5,267 bases of DNA, from NCBI GenBank assembly GCA_028293775.1, contig JAQGOD010000206.1:1-5267 (forward strand), written 5' to 3'. The DNA comes from Gammaproteobacteria bacterium. GTDB lineage: Bacteria; Pseudomonadota; Gammaproteobacteria; Steroidobacterales; Steroidobacteraceae. Of this stretch, positions 1 to 5,267 are shown piece by piece (position 1 is the stretch's first letter; the number at the start of each line of letters is the position of its first letter). Position numbers and translations under genes: made by a program. Under the pieces are notes generated by a model that had not been told where the DNA came from, ran no database searches, and was given only the letters and a program-made list of their open reading frames with translations.

Positions 1-922
1 TGGTGACGGCGCTAAGGTTCGAATAATTACTCGTGACCACATCTTTGACGCGCGGCGCCGTATCGCCGACGCGCACGAAAGGGCAATCGCGGTAGTAGGA
101 TTTCAGCGCATCCACCGCCTGCGCCGTGGAGATCGAGTTCTTTAAGCTGGCCTGCACCGTGACGTGGATGCCGCGCGCAAAGGGTCCCGAATGCGGCACG
201 AAATTAAAATCAGCCTCCACACCCGTCGCGAGCTTCGCACAGGCGGCGATCTCGGGCACGTGACGATGACTTAAGGCCCCGTAGGTGTAGAGATCGCTGT
301 GACGATGCGGGTGATGCGTGCCCTCGACCGGCTTGCGGCCCGACCCCGTGCTGCCCGTGATGCCGGTCACGAACAGGCGCTTGTCCGTCAATCCCAGCGC
401 CAGCAGCGGCACGCTGGCGAGCAGCGTCGCCGTGGCGAAACAACCGGGGTGCGACACATGCGGCGTCGGCGATGCGCGCAGATGCTCGGGCACGGCGCAG
501 GTGAACTCCGGGATTCTTCCCGGCGCGCCGTGCGCATGTTTGTACACCGCCTCGTAGGCCGCCTGGCTCGAATAACGAAAGTCCGCGGAGATGTCCACGC
601 AATGTATGCGCGTGCCCGCCGAAGAGGCCGCCGCCAACAGCCGATCGACGAGGGCGGCGGAAACGCCATGCGGGGCGGCGGAGAACAAGGCGGACACCGG
701 GGAGCGGCCGACGATGGCCTGCAACTCATCGGCCGCCGAAAATTTCAGATCCGGATAGGCGCTGCGCAAGTGCGCAAAGGCATCCGCAACCTTCGCGCCC
801 GGCTGGCTATCCGACAGCACGGCGGCCACGTCAAGCTGCGGATGACCGGCTATCAGGCGCAAGAGTTCGCCGGCCACATAGCCGGTGCCGCCGAGCACAA
901 TGGCCGGCGTGGAGGAGTTCAT
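1..922 (-). CDS. argC: N-acetyl-gamma-glutamyl-phosphate reductase, 3' end off the window
   Basis: This enzyme reduces N-acetyl-gamma-glutamyl phosphate to N-acetylglutamate semialdehyde with NADPH, the third step of arginine synthesis, in the cytoplasm. I translated 307 residues with no stop; roughly 10-45 C-terminal residues should lie beyond the left edge. Seen: an N-terminal Rossmann motif GGTGYVAGELLRL (residues 11-23), the catalytic cysteine in HPGCFAT (Cys161), the GITGSTGSGRKP loop (187-198), and the histidine-rich stretch THHPHRH (202-208). The cysteine motif is HPGCFAT where the common enzyme has NPGCYPT; FAT forms are, from memory, typical of Bacteroidetes and xanthomonad relatives. 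The ATG at 922-920 overlaps the TGA of the upstream P-loop gene (ATGA), which implies translational coupling; a weak GAAGG lies about 10 nt upstream. The identification is firm. Confidence 0.95.
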   Translation of the reverse strand, partial: MNSSTPAIVLGGTGYVAGELLRLIAGHPQLDVAAVLSDSQPGAKVADAFAHLRSAYPDLKFSAADELQAIVGRSPVSALFSAAPHGVSAALVDRLLAAASSAGTRIHCVDISADFRYSSQAAYEAVYKHAHGAPGRIPEFTCAVPEHLRASPTPHVSHPGCFATATLLASVPLLALGLTDKRLFVTGITGSTGSGRKPVEGTHHPHRHSDLYTYGALSHRHVPEIAACAKLATGVEADFNFVPHSGPFARGIHVTVQASLKNSISTAQAVDALKSYYRDCPFVRVGDTAPRVKDVVTSNYSNLSAVT

Positions 923-2007
923 TCGCCCACTGCCTTCGGTTGGCGCACATTGCGCAATCCCAGCGCGCCGATGATGTGATCGCCCAGATCCGCAGGATTG
1001 CTGAGGGCATTGAAGGCCTCGACGTTCATTTGCTCGCGGATGATTTCGATGCCTACCTGGTTGTCGGTCGCGGGCCCGGTCACCACGCTGGGCTCGATGC
1101 CGAATCGCTCGCGCAACAGCTTGACCCCGCCCCACGCCGCCACCGGATCATTGGCCGATAACACCACGCAAGTGAGTGCCGCTTTGATGTCCGGCTGGCG
1201 CAAAATGGCTTCCACACCGTACGTGCCCAAGAGCCCGTCACCCAACTCGAACACGATGGCGTCGGGACTACCGGCGGCCATCTCCGTCAGCATGGTGCGC
1301 GTCAGGGCAGGGCCGCACTCCGCAGTGGTGGTCACGATCCCTAAGTCCGTGAACAACATGGTGCGGCGGGCGCCCGAGTCCTCGAACGCCATGATGTCTC
1401 GGCGCAGAGAGACGCCGGTGGCCTTGAATGCGTCCACCACCAATCCGCGATGGCGCATGCGCGCGATGATGGCCGCCGCGGCCGCGGTTTTTCCGGCCTC
1501 CATGCACGTGCCTGCGATCGCCACCACCGGCACGCCGCGCGCATCGAGTGCGGCCTCATAATCCAATGGCTTGTAACCTACCTTGGCCGGAACGCCGATG
1601 CGCTCGCCGAGGTAGGGGAACGTCAGCACCGTGCCCAAGACCTTGCAATCGAATGGCTTGCCCTTGTCCTGGGTCGCGGAATCGCAGATGCCGAGCACGC
1701 CGCCGATATTGAGCATTTGAATGATATCGCCCGGCTTGAGCGTCGCCGGTATATGGCCCGAGTAGCCGAACAGCGCCTTGCGATGGCCCAAGGCCCCGAC
1801 CACGATGTCGCCGCGCACGACTTTTGCCATGCGCCCGCTGGTGAGTTCCAGGGTGTTGTAATTCGCCTTGCTGTTGAGGATCTCGACCACCAGCACCAGG
1901 CCTTCCTCGCACGGAATTTCCGGCGCAATGCGCAGCTCGTGCGACAGGCCGCAGGCCTGAGTCACTGAGGCGATCTTGTCGACGACCATGGTGCGCATGC
2001 TGCTCAT
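919..2007 (-). CDS. Uncharacterised P-loop NTPase-like protein embedded in the arginine operon
   Basis: Function not recognised. The 362-residue soluble protein has no signal peptide or membrane segment. Residues about 35-110 form a beta-rich N-terminal domain with a distinctive run (ILNSKANYNTLELTSGR at 43-59, then GHRKALFGYSGHIP and LNIGGVLGICDS). Residues about 158-320 look like a nucleotide-binding domain: Walker A GTCMEAGKT (166-174) after a hydrophobic strand, KATG at 195-198, a Walker B-like strand IVFELGDGLLGTYGV (251-265), and VVLSANDPVAAWGG (281-294). The order recalls the BioD/MinD class and, more distantly, DUF1611 proteins such as DgcN, a reported D-glutamate N-acetyltransferase; this is a pattern impression, not a proven homology. 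It overlaps argG upstream and argC downstream by 4 bp each (ATGA), so it is very likely co-translated and arginine-related. The ATG at 2007 is chosen for that overlap; ATGs at 1998 and 1989 are alternatives. No clear Shine-Dalgarno is seen. Confidence 0.9.
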   Translation of the reverse strand: MSSMRTMVVDKIASVTQACGLSHELRIAPEIPCEEGLVLVVEILNSKANYNTLELTSGRMAKVVRGDIVVGALGHRKALFGYSGHIPATLKPGDIIQMLNIGGVLGICDSATQDKGKPFDCKVLGTVLTFPYLGERIGVPAKVGYKPLDYEAALDARGVPVVAIAGTCMEAGKTAAAAAIIARMRHRGLVVDAFKATGVSLRRDIMAFEDSGARRTMLFTDLGIVTTTAECGPALTRTMLTEMAAGSPDAIVFELGDGLLGTYGVEAILRQPDIKAALTCVVLSANDPVAAWGGVKLLRERFGIEPSVVTGPATDNQVGIEIIREQMNVEAFNALSNPADLGDHIIGALGLRNVRQPKAVGE

Positions 2008-3233
2008 TTGCTAAAGCTCGCGCCCGCGCGCTTGTAAAAAACACCGGTCAGCGCCAGCATTTTCGAGTATCCCTGCGCATCCGTGGGCGTCCACTCGCCG
2101 GCGGATTCGCCGTACACGCCCTTGGATGCGGCCATCAACGAGAAAGGCGATGTCACTCCCTCGACAAAAACGGAACCGGCGCGCAAGAGCACGGCGACCT
2201 CGCCGCTGACGCGCGCCTGGGAAGACTGCAGCAGCGCCTCGATATCGCGACAGACGGGGTCCAAATGTTGACCTTCGTGCACCAGATCACCGTAAGGCTG
2301 CGCAACGGTTTCCTTGATGCGCGCCTGCTTGCCCGTCAGGACCAGCTTCTCGAGTTCGCGATGCGCCGTGAGCAGCACCTCGGCAGCGGGTGCCTCGAAG
2401 GCGACGCGACCCTTGGTGCCGATCACCGTATCGCCCAAATGTATGCCGCGGCCGATGCCGAAAGGGCCCGCCAAGGTCTCGAGTTCTTCGATGACGGCCA
2501 CGGCCGAGAGCGCCTTGCCGTCCAGACTGCTGGGGACGCCTTGCGTAAAGCCGACGGTATGCCGCTGCGGCGCCCGAGGATGCGAAAAGGCATCCTTGGA
2601 CAGCACCCAGGCATCATCGGGAATGCTGCCCTGAGAAGTGAGCGTTTCCTTGCCGCCGATGGTCACGCCCCATAGCCCGCGGTTCACCGAATAGGCTGCA
2701 CCGAACGGAGGTACCGGCAGCTTATGGTCCTCGAGATACTTGAGCTGCTCCGGACGCTTGAACGCCCGATCGCGTACGGGCGCGATGATTTCCAGCTCCG
2801 GCGCCAAGGTGCGCAATGCCACTTCGAAACGAACTTGATCGTTGCCGGCCGCGGTACACCCATGAGCCACCATTTTGGTGTTGAGCGATAGGGCCATTTG
2901 CGCAATGGTCTGCGCCTGCAACACGCGCTCCGCACCGACGCACAAGGGATATAGGTTTCCGCGGCGCACATTCCCCATGATCAAGTACTTCAGCACCTGA
3001 TCAAAATACGCGCTGCGTGCGTCAATTAAATGATGCTCGATGGCGCCGAGCGCCGCTGCACGCTCGGCCAATGATTTTGCGGCGGCCGCATCGATGCCGC
3101 CCGTATCCACCGTCACGGTGATGACCGGCCGCCGATACGTATCCTTGAGCCAGGGAACGCAGAAAGAGGTGTCGAGACCGCCGGAAAAAGCCAACAAAAT
3201 GGGCTCGGCGCCTTCGGGGTGGGGTGATGTCAT
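2004..3233 (-). CDS. argG: Argininosuccinate synthase
   Basis: This cytoplasmic enzyme joins citrulline and aspartate with ATP to give argininosuccinate, AMP and pyrophosphate, the penultimate step of arginine synthesis. The product is 409 residues, normal for the family (about 400). Seen: the PP-loop ATP site AFSGGLDTS (15-23), VDTGG (42-46), the YPL segment (95-97), and the substrate-binding GNDQVRFE (130-137) after HGCTAA, where the common enzyme has HGATGK. That variation fits the divergent ArgG found in Bacteroidetes and xanthomonads (from memory). The ATG at 3233 is chosen because SGGLDTS then sits near the N-terminus as in the family, and because it lies 5 bp after the argR stop. The frame stays open another 40 codons upstream into argR, but that extension is Arg/His-rich and looks non-native. 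The gene ends with an ATGA overlap into the P-loop gene. Confidence 0.96.
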   Translation of the reverse strand: MTSPHPEGAEPILLAFSGGLDTSFCVPWLKDTYRRPVITVTVDTGGIDAAAAKSLAERAAALGAIEHHLIDARSAYFDQVLKYLIMGNVRRGNLYPLCVGAERVLQAQTIAQMALSLNTKMVAHGCTAAGNDQVRFEVALRTLAPELEIIAPVRDRAFKRPEQLKYLEDHKLPVPPFGAAYSVNRGLWGVTIGGKETLTSQGSIPDDAWVLSKDAFSHPRAPQRHTVGFTQGVPSSLDGKALSAVAVIEELETLAGPFGIGRGIHLGDTVIGTKGRVAFEAPAAEVLLTAHRELEKLVLTGKQARIKETVAQPYGDLVHEGQHLDPVCRDIEALLQSSQARVSGEVAVLLRAGSVFVEGVTSPFSLMAASKGVYGESAGEWTPTDAQGYSKMLALTGVFYKRAGASFSK

Positions 3234-3238
3234 GGAAA

Positions 3239-3700
3239 TTATCGTCCGAAAAGGGCGAGTAGTCGCTCGCTTAAGCGGCGCTGCGCGGCAGCGCCGACAG
3301 TCGCAATGAATATGGTGTCGTCGCCCGAGATGGTGCCGACCACTTCGGGCCATTGAGCCGTGTCGATGGCAACCGCCACGCTTTGCGCCGAGCCAATGGT
3401 CGTTTTCAGCACCGTCAGGTTGTTGCCCGCGGTGAAGCGCGCGCTGACGAACTGCTTGAGTGAGGAAAAGTCATTTTTGGGCGCCATTGCCGCCTCGGGC
3501 AGCACGTAGCGATCGCCCATCTTGGCCACGCCGAGCTCGCGCAAATCCCGGCTTACGCTCGACTGAGTCGCGATGTGCCCCAACTTGCGCAACAGATCCA
3601 CCAATTCGGTCTGGCGCCCGACGGATTGCTCGCGAATGATTTTCGCCAGCATGGCTCGGCGCGCCGGGGCATCGTGGTGATCGAGCTCGGATCGAAGCAT
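3239..3700 (-). CDS. argR: Arginine repressor ArgR
   Basis: This hexameric transcription factor senses L-arginine and binds ARG boxes. The product is 153 residues, the usual ArgR length. Seen: an N-terminal winged helix-turn-helix with TQSSVSRDLRELGVAKMGDRY (45-65), almost the family signature, a linker, and a C-terminal oligomerisation and arginine-binding domain with VGTISGDDTIFI (121-132), whose paired aspartates (127-128) bind arginine in characterised homologues. The ATG at 3700 is chosen because it gives normal length, has AAGAG 6 nt upstream, and lies about 20 nt after the predicted transcription start. In-frame ATGs at 3715 and 3736 fall inside the operator or promoter. It is the first gene of the operon and is followed after 5 bp by argG, so the repressor is made with the enzymes it controls. 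An inverted repeat lies near its 3' end. Confidence 0.95.
   Translation of the reverse strand: MLRSELDHHDAPARRAMLAKIIREQSVGRQTELVDLLRKLGHIATQSSVSRDLRELGVAKMGDRYVLPEAAMAPKNDFSSLKQFVSARFTAGNNLTVLKTTIGSAQSVAVAIDTAQWPEVVGTISGDDTIFIATVGAAAQRRLSERLLALFGR
3276..3296 (-). repeat. Perfect 9-bp inverted repeat near the 3' end of argR
   Basis: CGGCGCTGC and GCAGCGCCG flank a 3-nt loop (3285-3287), so argR mRNA could form a strong GC hairpin about 43 nt before the argG start codon. A weaker 5-bp stem (GCGAG/CTCGC, 3255-3259 with 3266-3270) follows. No U-tract follows, so it is not an ordinary intrinsic terminator. It lies in the codons for AAAQRRL and could partly reflect GC-rich coding bias. Confidence 0.6.
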
Positions 3701-3708
3701 TTCGGACT

Positions 3709-3726
3709 CTTGCATAAACTTGCAGA
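3709..3726 (-). promoter_or_regulatory. ARG box 1 (ArgR operator, promoter-distal copy)
   Basis: The 18-bp site CTTGCATAAACTTGCAGA (plus strand) fits the ARG-box layout nnTGnATwwwwATnCAnn with minor mismatches: TGCAT on one side, TTGCA on the other. It is separated by exactly 3 bp (TAT) from a second, perfect box. Tandem 18-bp boxes spaced 2-3 bp apart are the known arrangement for hexameric ArgR in enterics. It covers the predicted transcription start and touches the argR ribosome-binding site. Confidence 0.8.
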
Positions 3727-3727
3727 T

Positions 3728-3756
3728 ATGCTGCATAAAAATGCAGCAACTGTCAA
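3728..3756 (-). promoter_or_regulatory. Sigma-70-type promoter of the argR-argG operon
   Basis: A perfect -35 hexamer TTGACA (3756-3751) is followed after 17 nt by CAGCAT (3733-3728), a poor -10 matching three of six consensus bases; GCATAT, 2 nt downstream, is an alternative. AT-rich sequence lies just upstream of the -35. Transcription would start near 3721, giving a leader of about 20 nt before the argR ATG. The ARG boxes overlap it completely. Confidence 0.65.
3730..3747 (-). promoter_or_regulatory. ARG box 2 (ArgR operator, perfect palindrome)
   Basis: GCTGCATAAAAATGCAGC is a perfect 7-bp inverted repeat around AAAA and matches the ARG-box consensus except for TGCAT in place of TGAAT, a variant also found in natural ARG boxes. 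It lies between the -35 and -10 regions of the argR promoter, so bound ArgR would exclude RNA polymerase. This predicts arginine-dependent autorepression of the whole operon. Confidence 0.87.
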
Positions 3757-3812
3757 GATCGTTTGCGAAAATTCGATCGAACTGTGGCAGCCCGCCGGCC
3801 AAGCTCTGCCGC

Positions 3813-4589
3813 TTAAGGCCCCGAATTCGCGGCCCAGCCGCTGCGGCGCGCCGCGATCTCGCCGGCTTGATCCAGCGGTTCACCGGCAATCGACTCCTCT
3901 ACGGCGGCGCGTACCGCCGGCGAGTCGGCGGAGCCTGCTTGCCGGAAATTAGAGAGATCTCCCGCCGGGTGGGAAGATTGCGCGAGCACTTTTATTTTCC
4001 AGCCGTTGCCTTCGCGGCAAGCCAGTCCGGAACTCGACTCGGCGCCGCTCAGAGAAAATGTCCGGCAGTAATCGCCGGCTTTGCTGCGAAAGCTGATGCC
4101 GGTCGCGGCCACCGATCCCGCCGCGCGGTCAGCCGAGAGTTGATTGGACAGCGCCTCGTCGAGCGCCGCACTCGCGATGAGTCCACCGCTCGAGCTGGAC
4201 TTCACCAACGCGTTGGAATTGTGTGAGGCTAAGTAACCCAACCCCAACCCCATCAGCAGACTGGCGGCCAGGGCGGCCGGTTGCCAACGCCGCGAGCCCA
4301 GCGATGTTTCCACCGGCGCGCGCACCGCAGCGCGAACGCGCAAAAGGTCAACGACCTTGCCCCCCGCTACGGCGCCCTGACCGCGCGCTGCGGCGATGAG
4401 CCGATCCGGGACCGGCTCGTCGAGGACCGAGGAAAATGCGCCTTGCACCGCTTCGCGCAGCGCGCGATGACGTTCGACGCGGCTGCGAACCAAAGGGTCC
4501 TCACGCATGGCCGATTCGATGACGGCGCGCGTTTCCGCATCGACTTCACCGTCCGCATAGGCCATGAGCGTTTCGTCCGTCAAGGTCAT
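3813..4589 (-). CDS. Single-pass membrane anti-sigma factor
   Basis: Its predicted role is to hold the sigma factor encoded just upstream inactive at the inner membrane until an envelope signal arrives. The 258-residue product has an N-terminal cytoplasmic domain opening with TDETLMAYADGEVDAETRAVIE, typical of anti-sigma domains (about 1-60), a linker, one hydrophobic segment WQPAALAASLLMGLGLGYLA (102-121), and a periplasmic C-terminal domain of about 135 residues. The zinc-binding HxxxCxxC motif of ZAS anti-sigmas is absent: His41 is not followed by cysteines. The only cysteines, Cys175 (GDYCRTFSL) and Cys191 (GLACREGNGW), are periplasmic. The start at 4589 has a strong GGAGG at 4603-4599 and overlaps the sigma stop (ATGA). 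The family call rests on domain layout and pairing with the sigma gene; the signal and partners are unknown. Confidence 0.85.
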   Translation of the reverse strand: MTLTDETLMAYADGEVDAETRAVIESAMREDPLVRSRVERHRALREAVQGAFSSVLDEPVPDRLIAAARGQGAVAGGKVVDLLRVRAAVRAPVETSLGSRRWQPAALAASLLMGLGLGYLASHNSNALVKSSSSGGLIASAALDEALSNQLSADRAAGSVAATGISFRSKAGDYCRTFSLSGAESSSGLACREGNGWKIKVLAQSSHPAGDLSNFRQAGSADSPAVRAAVEESIAGEPLDQAGEIAARRSGWAANSGP

Positions 4590-5098
4590 GATGGCTCTCC
4601 TCCCGGAAATTGCAGCATCGCTTGCAGCGCCTCGCGGCCCCGCGACAATCGGCTGGTCAGGGTTCCGAGCGGTACTTCGAGCACATCCGCGGCATCCTTG
4701 TAGGACAATCCCTCGACCAAGACCAGACTGACCGCCAGACGCTGGTCCTGCGGCAGCCGGTGCAAGGCCGCTTCTACGGATAAGCGGTCTATGACCCTTT
4801 CCATCGAGGCCTCTCCAACGTGTTCGCCCGCTTCCTCAGGCATGAAAATCTTAAGTGCGCGGCCGCGCGATCTCACCTCATCGATCCAAGCGTTACGCAC
4901 GATCTTGAACAGCCAGCTGTCCAAGCGTGCGTCCCGGTGCCACTGGTCCAAATGCAGCAGAGCTCTCTCGACTGCGATTTGCACCACATCGTCGGCATCG
5001 TGCGGATTGCGCACCAGGCCCCGCGCGAAGCGCCTTAAGCGAGGCAGCAAAGCGACGATTTGATCCTGGATGTTTCCGACGCTTTCGTTCGTACTCAC
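4586..5098 (-). CDS. ECF-type (group 4) RNA polymerase sigma factor
   Basis: An extracytoplasmic-function sigma factor that redirects RNA polymerase to a small regulon. The 170-residue product has only the two core regions. Region 2 spans about 17-80 with NPHDADDVVQIAVERAL (31-47) and DSWLFKIVRNAWIDEVR (60-76). A linker follows. Region 4 spans about 108-162, with LPQDQRLAVSLVLVEGLSYKDAADVLEVPLGTLTSRLSRGREAL holding the -35-binding helix-turn-helix (133-156). There is no C-terminal extension. The start is a GTG at 5098 with no obvious Shine-Dalgarno; the frame runs upstream to a TAG without another ATG, GTG or TTG. It is translationally coupled to the anti-sigma gene by ATGA. The exact ECF subgroup cannot be assigned by eye. 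Confidence 0.93.
   Translation of the reverse strand: MSTNESVGNIQDQIVALLPRLRRFARGLVRNPHDADDVVQIAVERALLHLDQWHRDARLDSWLFKIVRNAWIDEVRSRGRALKIFMPEEAGEHVGEASMERVIDRLSVEAALHRLPQDQRLAVSLVLVEGLSYKDAADVLEVPLGTLTSRLSRGREALQAMLQFPGGEPS
4599..4603 (-). promoter_or_regulatory. Strong Shine-Dalgarno of the anti-sigma gene
   Basis: GGAGG, within GGGAGGAG on the minus strand, lies 9 nt before the ATG at 4589 and inside the last codons of the sigma gene. Together with the ATGA overlap it would keep anti-sigma output high relative to the sigma factor. Confidence 0.75.
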
Positions 5099-5102
5099 AC
5101 TG

Positions 5103-5131
5103 TAGACGTTCGAGGGTTGCCGTTTAATCCC
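5103..5131 (-). promoter_or_regulatory. Possible ECF-type promoter before the sigma gene
   Basis: On the minus strand GGGATT (5131-5126) is followed after 17 nt by CGTCTA (5108-5103), resembling ECF promoters with a GGAAT/GGAAC-like -35 and a CGTC-type -10. Transcription would begin at about 5097-5095, almost on the GTG start, so either the mRNA is leaderless or the match is fortuitous. Weak evidence only. Confidence 0.25.
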
Positions 5132-5178
5132 TGCATGCTAACAGTCTTAAGATAGGCGTCAGCAGCGTGCTTTTGCTC

Positions 5179-5183
5179 GGAGG
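5179..5183 (+). promoter_or_regulatory. Shine-Dalgarno of the right-edge gene
   Basis: GGAGG lies 9 nt before the ATG at 5193 and supports that start. Confidence 0.75.
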
Positions 5184-5192
5184 CCAAGGTTC

Positions 5193-5267
5193 ATGCGTTT
5201 GCTTTTGTGGACAGTGATCGGAATAACGGGGGTGAACTTGGCCCAAGCGCAGCTGCGTTTGCCGGGT
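5193..5267 (+). CDS. N-terminus of a predicted secreted protein (cut by the window edge)
   Basis: Only 25 codons are visible, reading MRLLLWTVIGITGVNLAQA then QLRLPG. This is a compact signal peptide: Arg2, a hydrophobic core (3-15), and an Ala-Gln-Ala cleavage site after residue 19, so the product is exported. A GGAGG Shine-Dalgarno supports the start. It diverges from the ECF sigma/anti-sigma pair, which suggests that it is a target or functional partner of that module. From memory, such pairs in gammaproteobacteria often sit beside secreted S8 (subtilisin-like) peptidases whose mature part begins with a similar Leu-Arg-Leu-Pro run, but the visible part contains no catalytic motif, so the function is open. 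Confidence 0.75.
   Translation, partial: MRLLLWTVIGITGVNLAQAQLRLPG

Larger units (their letters stand above)
3701..3812. other. Intergenic region between the anti-sigma gene and argR
   Basis: This 112-bp gap separates the end of the sigma/anti-sigma operon from the arginine operon. The left half holds the argR promoter and tandem ARG boxes. The right half (3757-3812) holds no convincing terminator for the anti-sigma transcript: only a 5-bp stem (GGCAG/CTGCC, 3786-3810) without a U-tract and a 10-bp palindrome TTCGATCGAA (3772-3781). Confidence 0.7.
5099..5192. other. Divergent intergenic region between the sigma gene and the secreted-protein gene
   Basis: This 94-bp gap must hold promoters for both directions. 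The leftward candidate is described separately. Rightward, TAAGAT (5148-5153) is a fair -10 hexamer but no matching -35 is evident. No clear operator palindrome is seen. Confidence 0.6.

Noticed and set aside
299..979. Long plus-strand reading frame opposite argC
   Set aside because: It is Arg/His/Gly-rich with no recognisable domain and lies antisense to a clearly conserved argC; typical of GC-rich DNA.
2265..2675. Plus-strand reading frame opposite argG
   Set aside because: Fully antisense to conserved argG coding sequence, with no motif or ribosome-binding site of its own.
3234..3353. 40-codon upstream extension of argG
   Set aside because: It overlaps argR in another frame, is Arg/His-rich, and would push the ATP-binding SGGLDTS far from the N-terminus, unlike the family.
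3772..3781. Palindrome TTCGATCGAA as an operator
   Set aside because: Short, single, and upstream of the -35; no known regulator match and common by chance.
3786..3810. GGCAG/CTGCC stem as an intrinsic terminator
   Set aside because: Only 5 bp with a 15-nt loop and no following U-tract.
3701..3889. 63-codon upstream extension of argR
   Set aside because: It would cover the promoter and ARG boxes and overlap the end of the anti-sigma gene; the start at 3700 gives the normal family length.

Overview
The window comes from a GC-rich proteobacterium. An ArgR with tandem ARG boxes, ArgG and ArgC resembling those of xanthomonads and Bacteroidetes, and an ECF sigma/anti-sigma pair together suggest a gammaproteobacterium near the Xanthomonadales/Nevskiales/Steroidobacter groups. 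That placement is inference; no rRNA or other phylogenetic marker is present.

Left and centre (1-3756, minus strand): a compact arginine biosynthesis operon, transcribed right to left. A promoter with a perfect TTGACA -35 box and two 18-bp ARG boxes 3 bp apart (3709-3747) lies just before argR, the arginine-sensing repressor. Then come argG (argininosuccinate synthase, 5 bp after argR), a 362-residue P-loop protein that I do not recognise as a standard arginine enzyme (ATGA overlap with argG), and argC (ATGA overlap with the P-loop gene), which runs off the left edge. The operon should therefore repress itself through ArgR when arginine is plentiful. The P-loop gene is the most interesting item: it lies inside a tightly coupled arginine operon, and its ATP-binding domain distantly recalls the BioD/DUF1611 class.

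Right (3813-5098, minus strand): an ECF sigma factor gene followed, with an ATGA overlap, by a single-pass membrane anti-sigma factor gene. The two look like an envelope-signalling module. Its product genes may lie to the right.

Right edge (5193-5267, plus strand): the first 25 codons of a divergent gene with a good Shine-Dalgarno sequence and a clear signal peptide. It is probably a secreted protein controlled with, or by, the sigma/anti-sigma pair. No tRNA, rRNA, mobile element or CRISPR array was seen. The only gaps between genes are 3701-3812 and 5099-5192, both described below.
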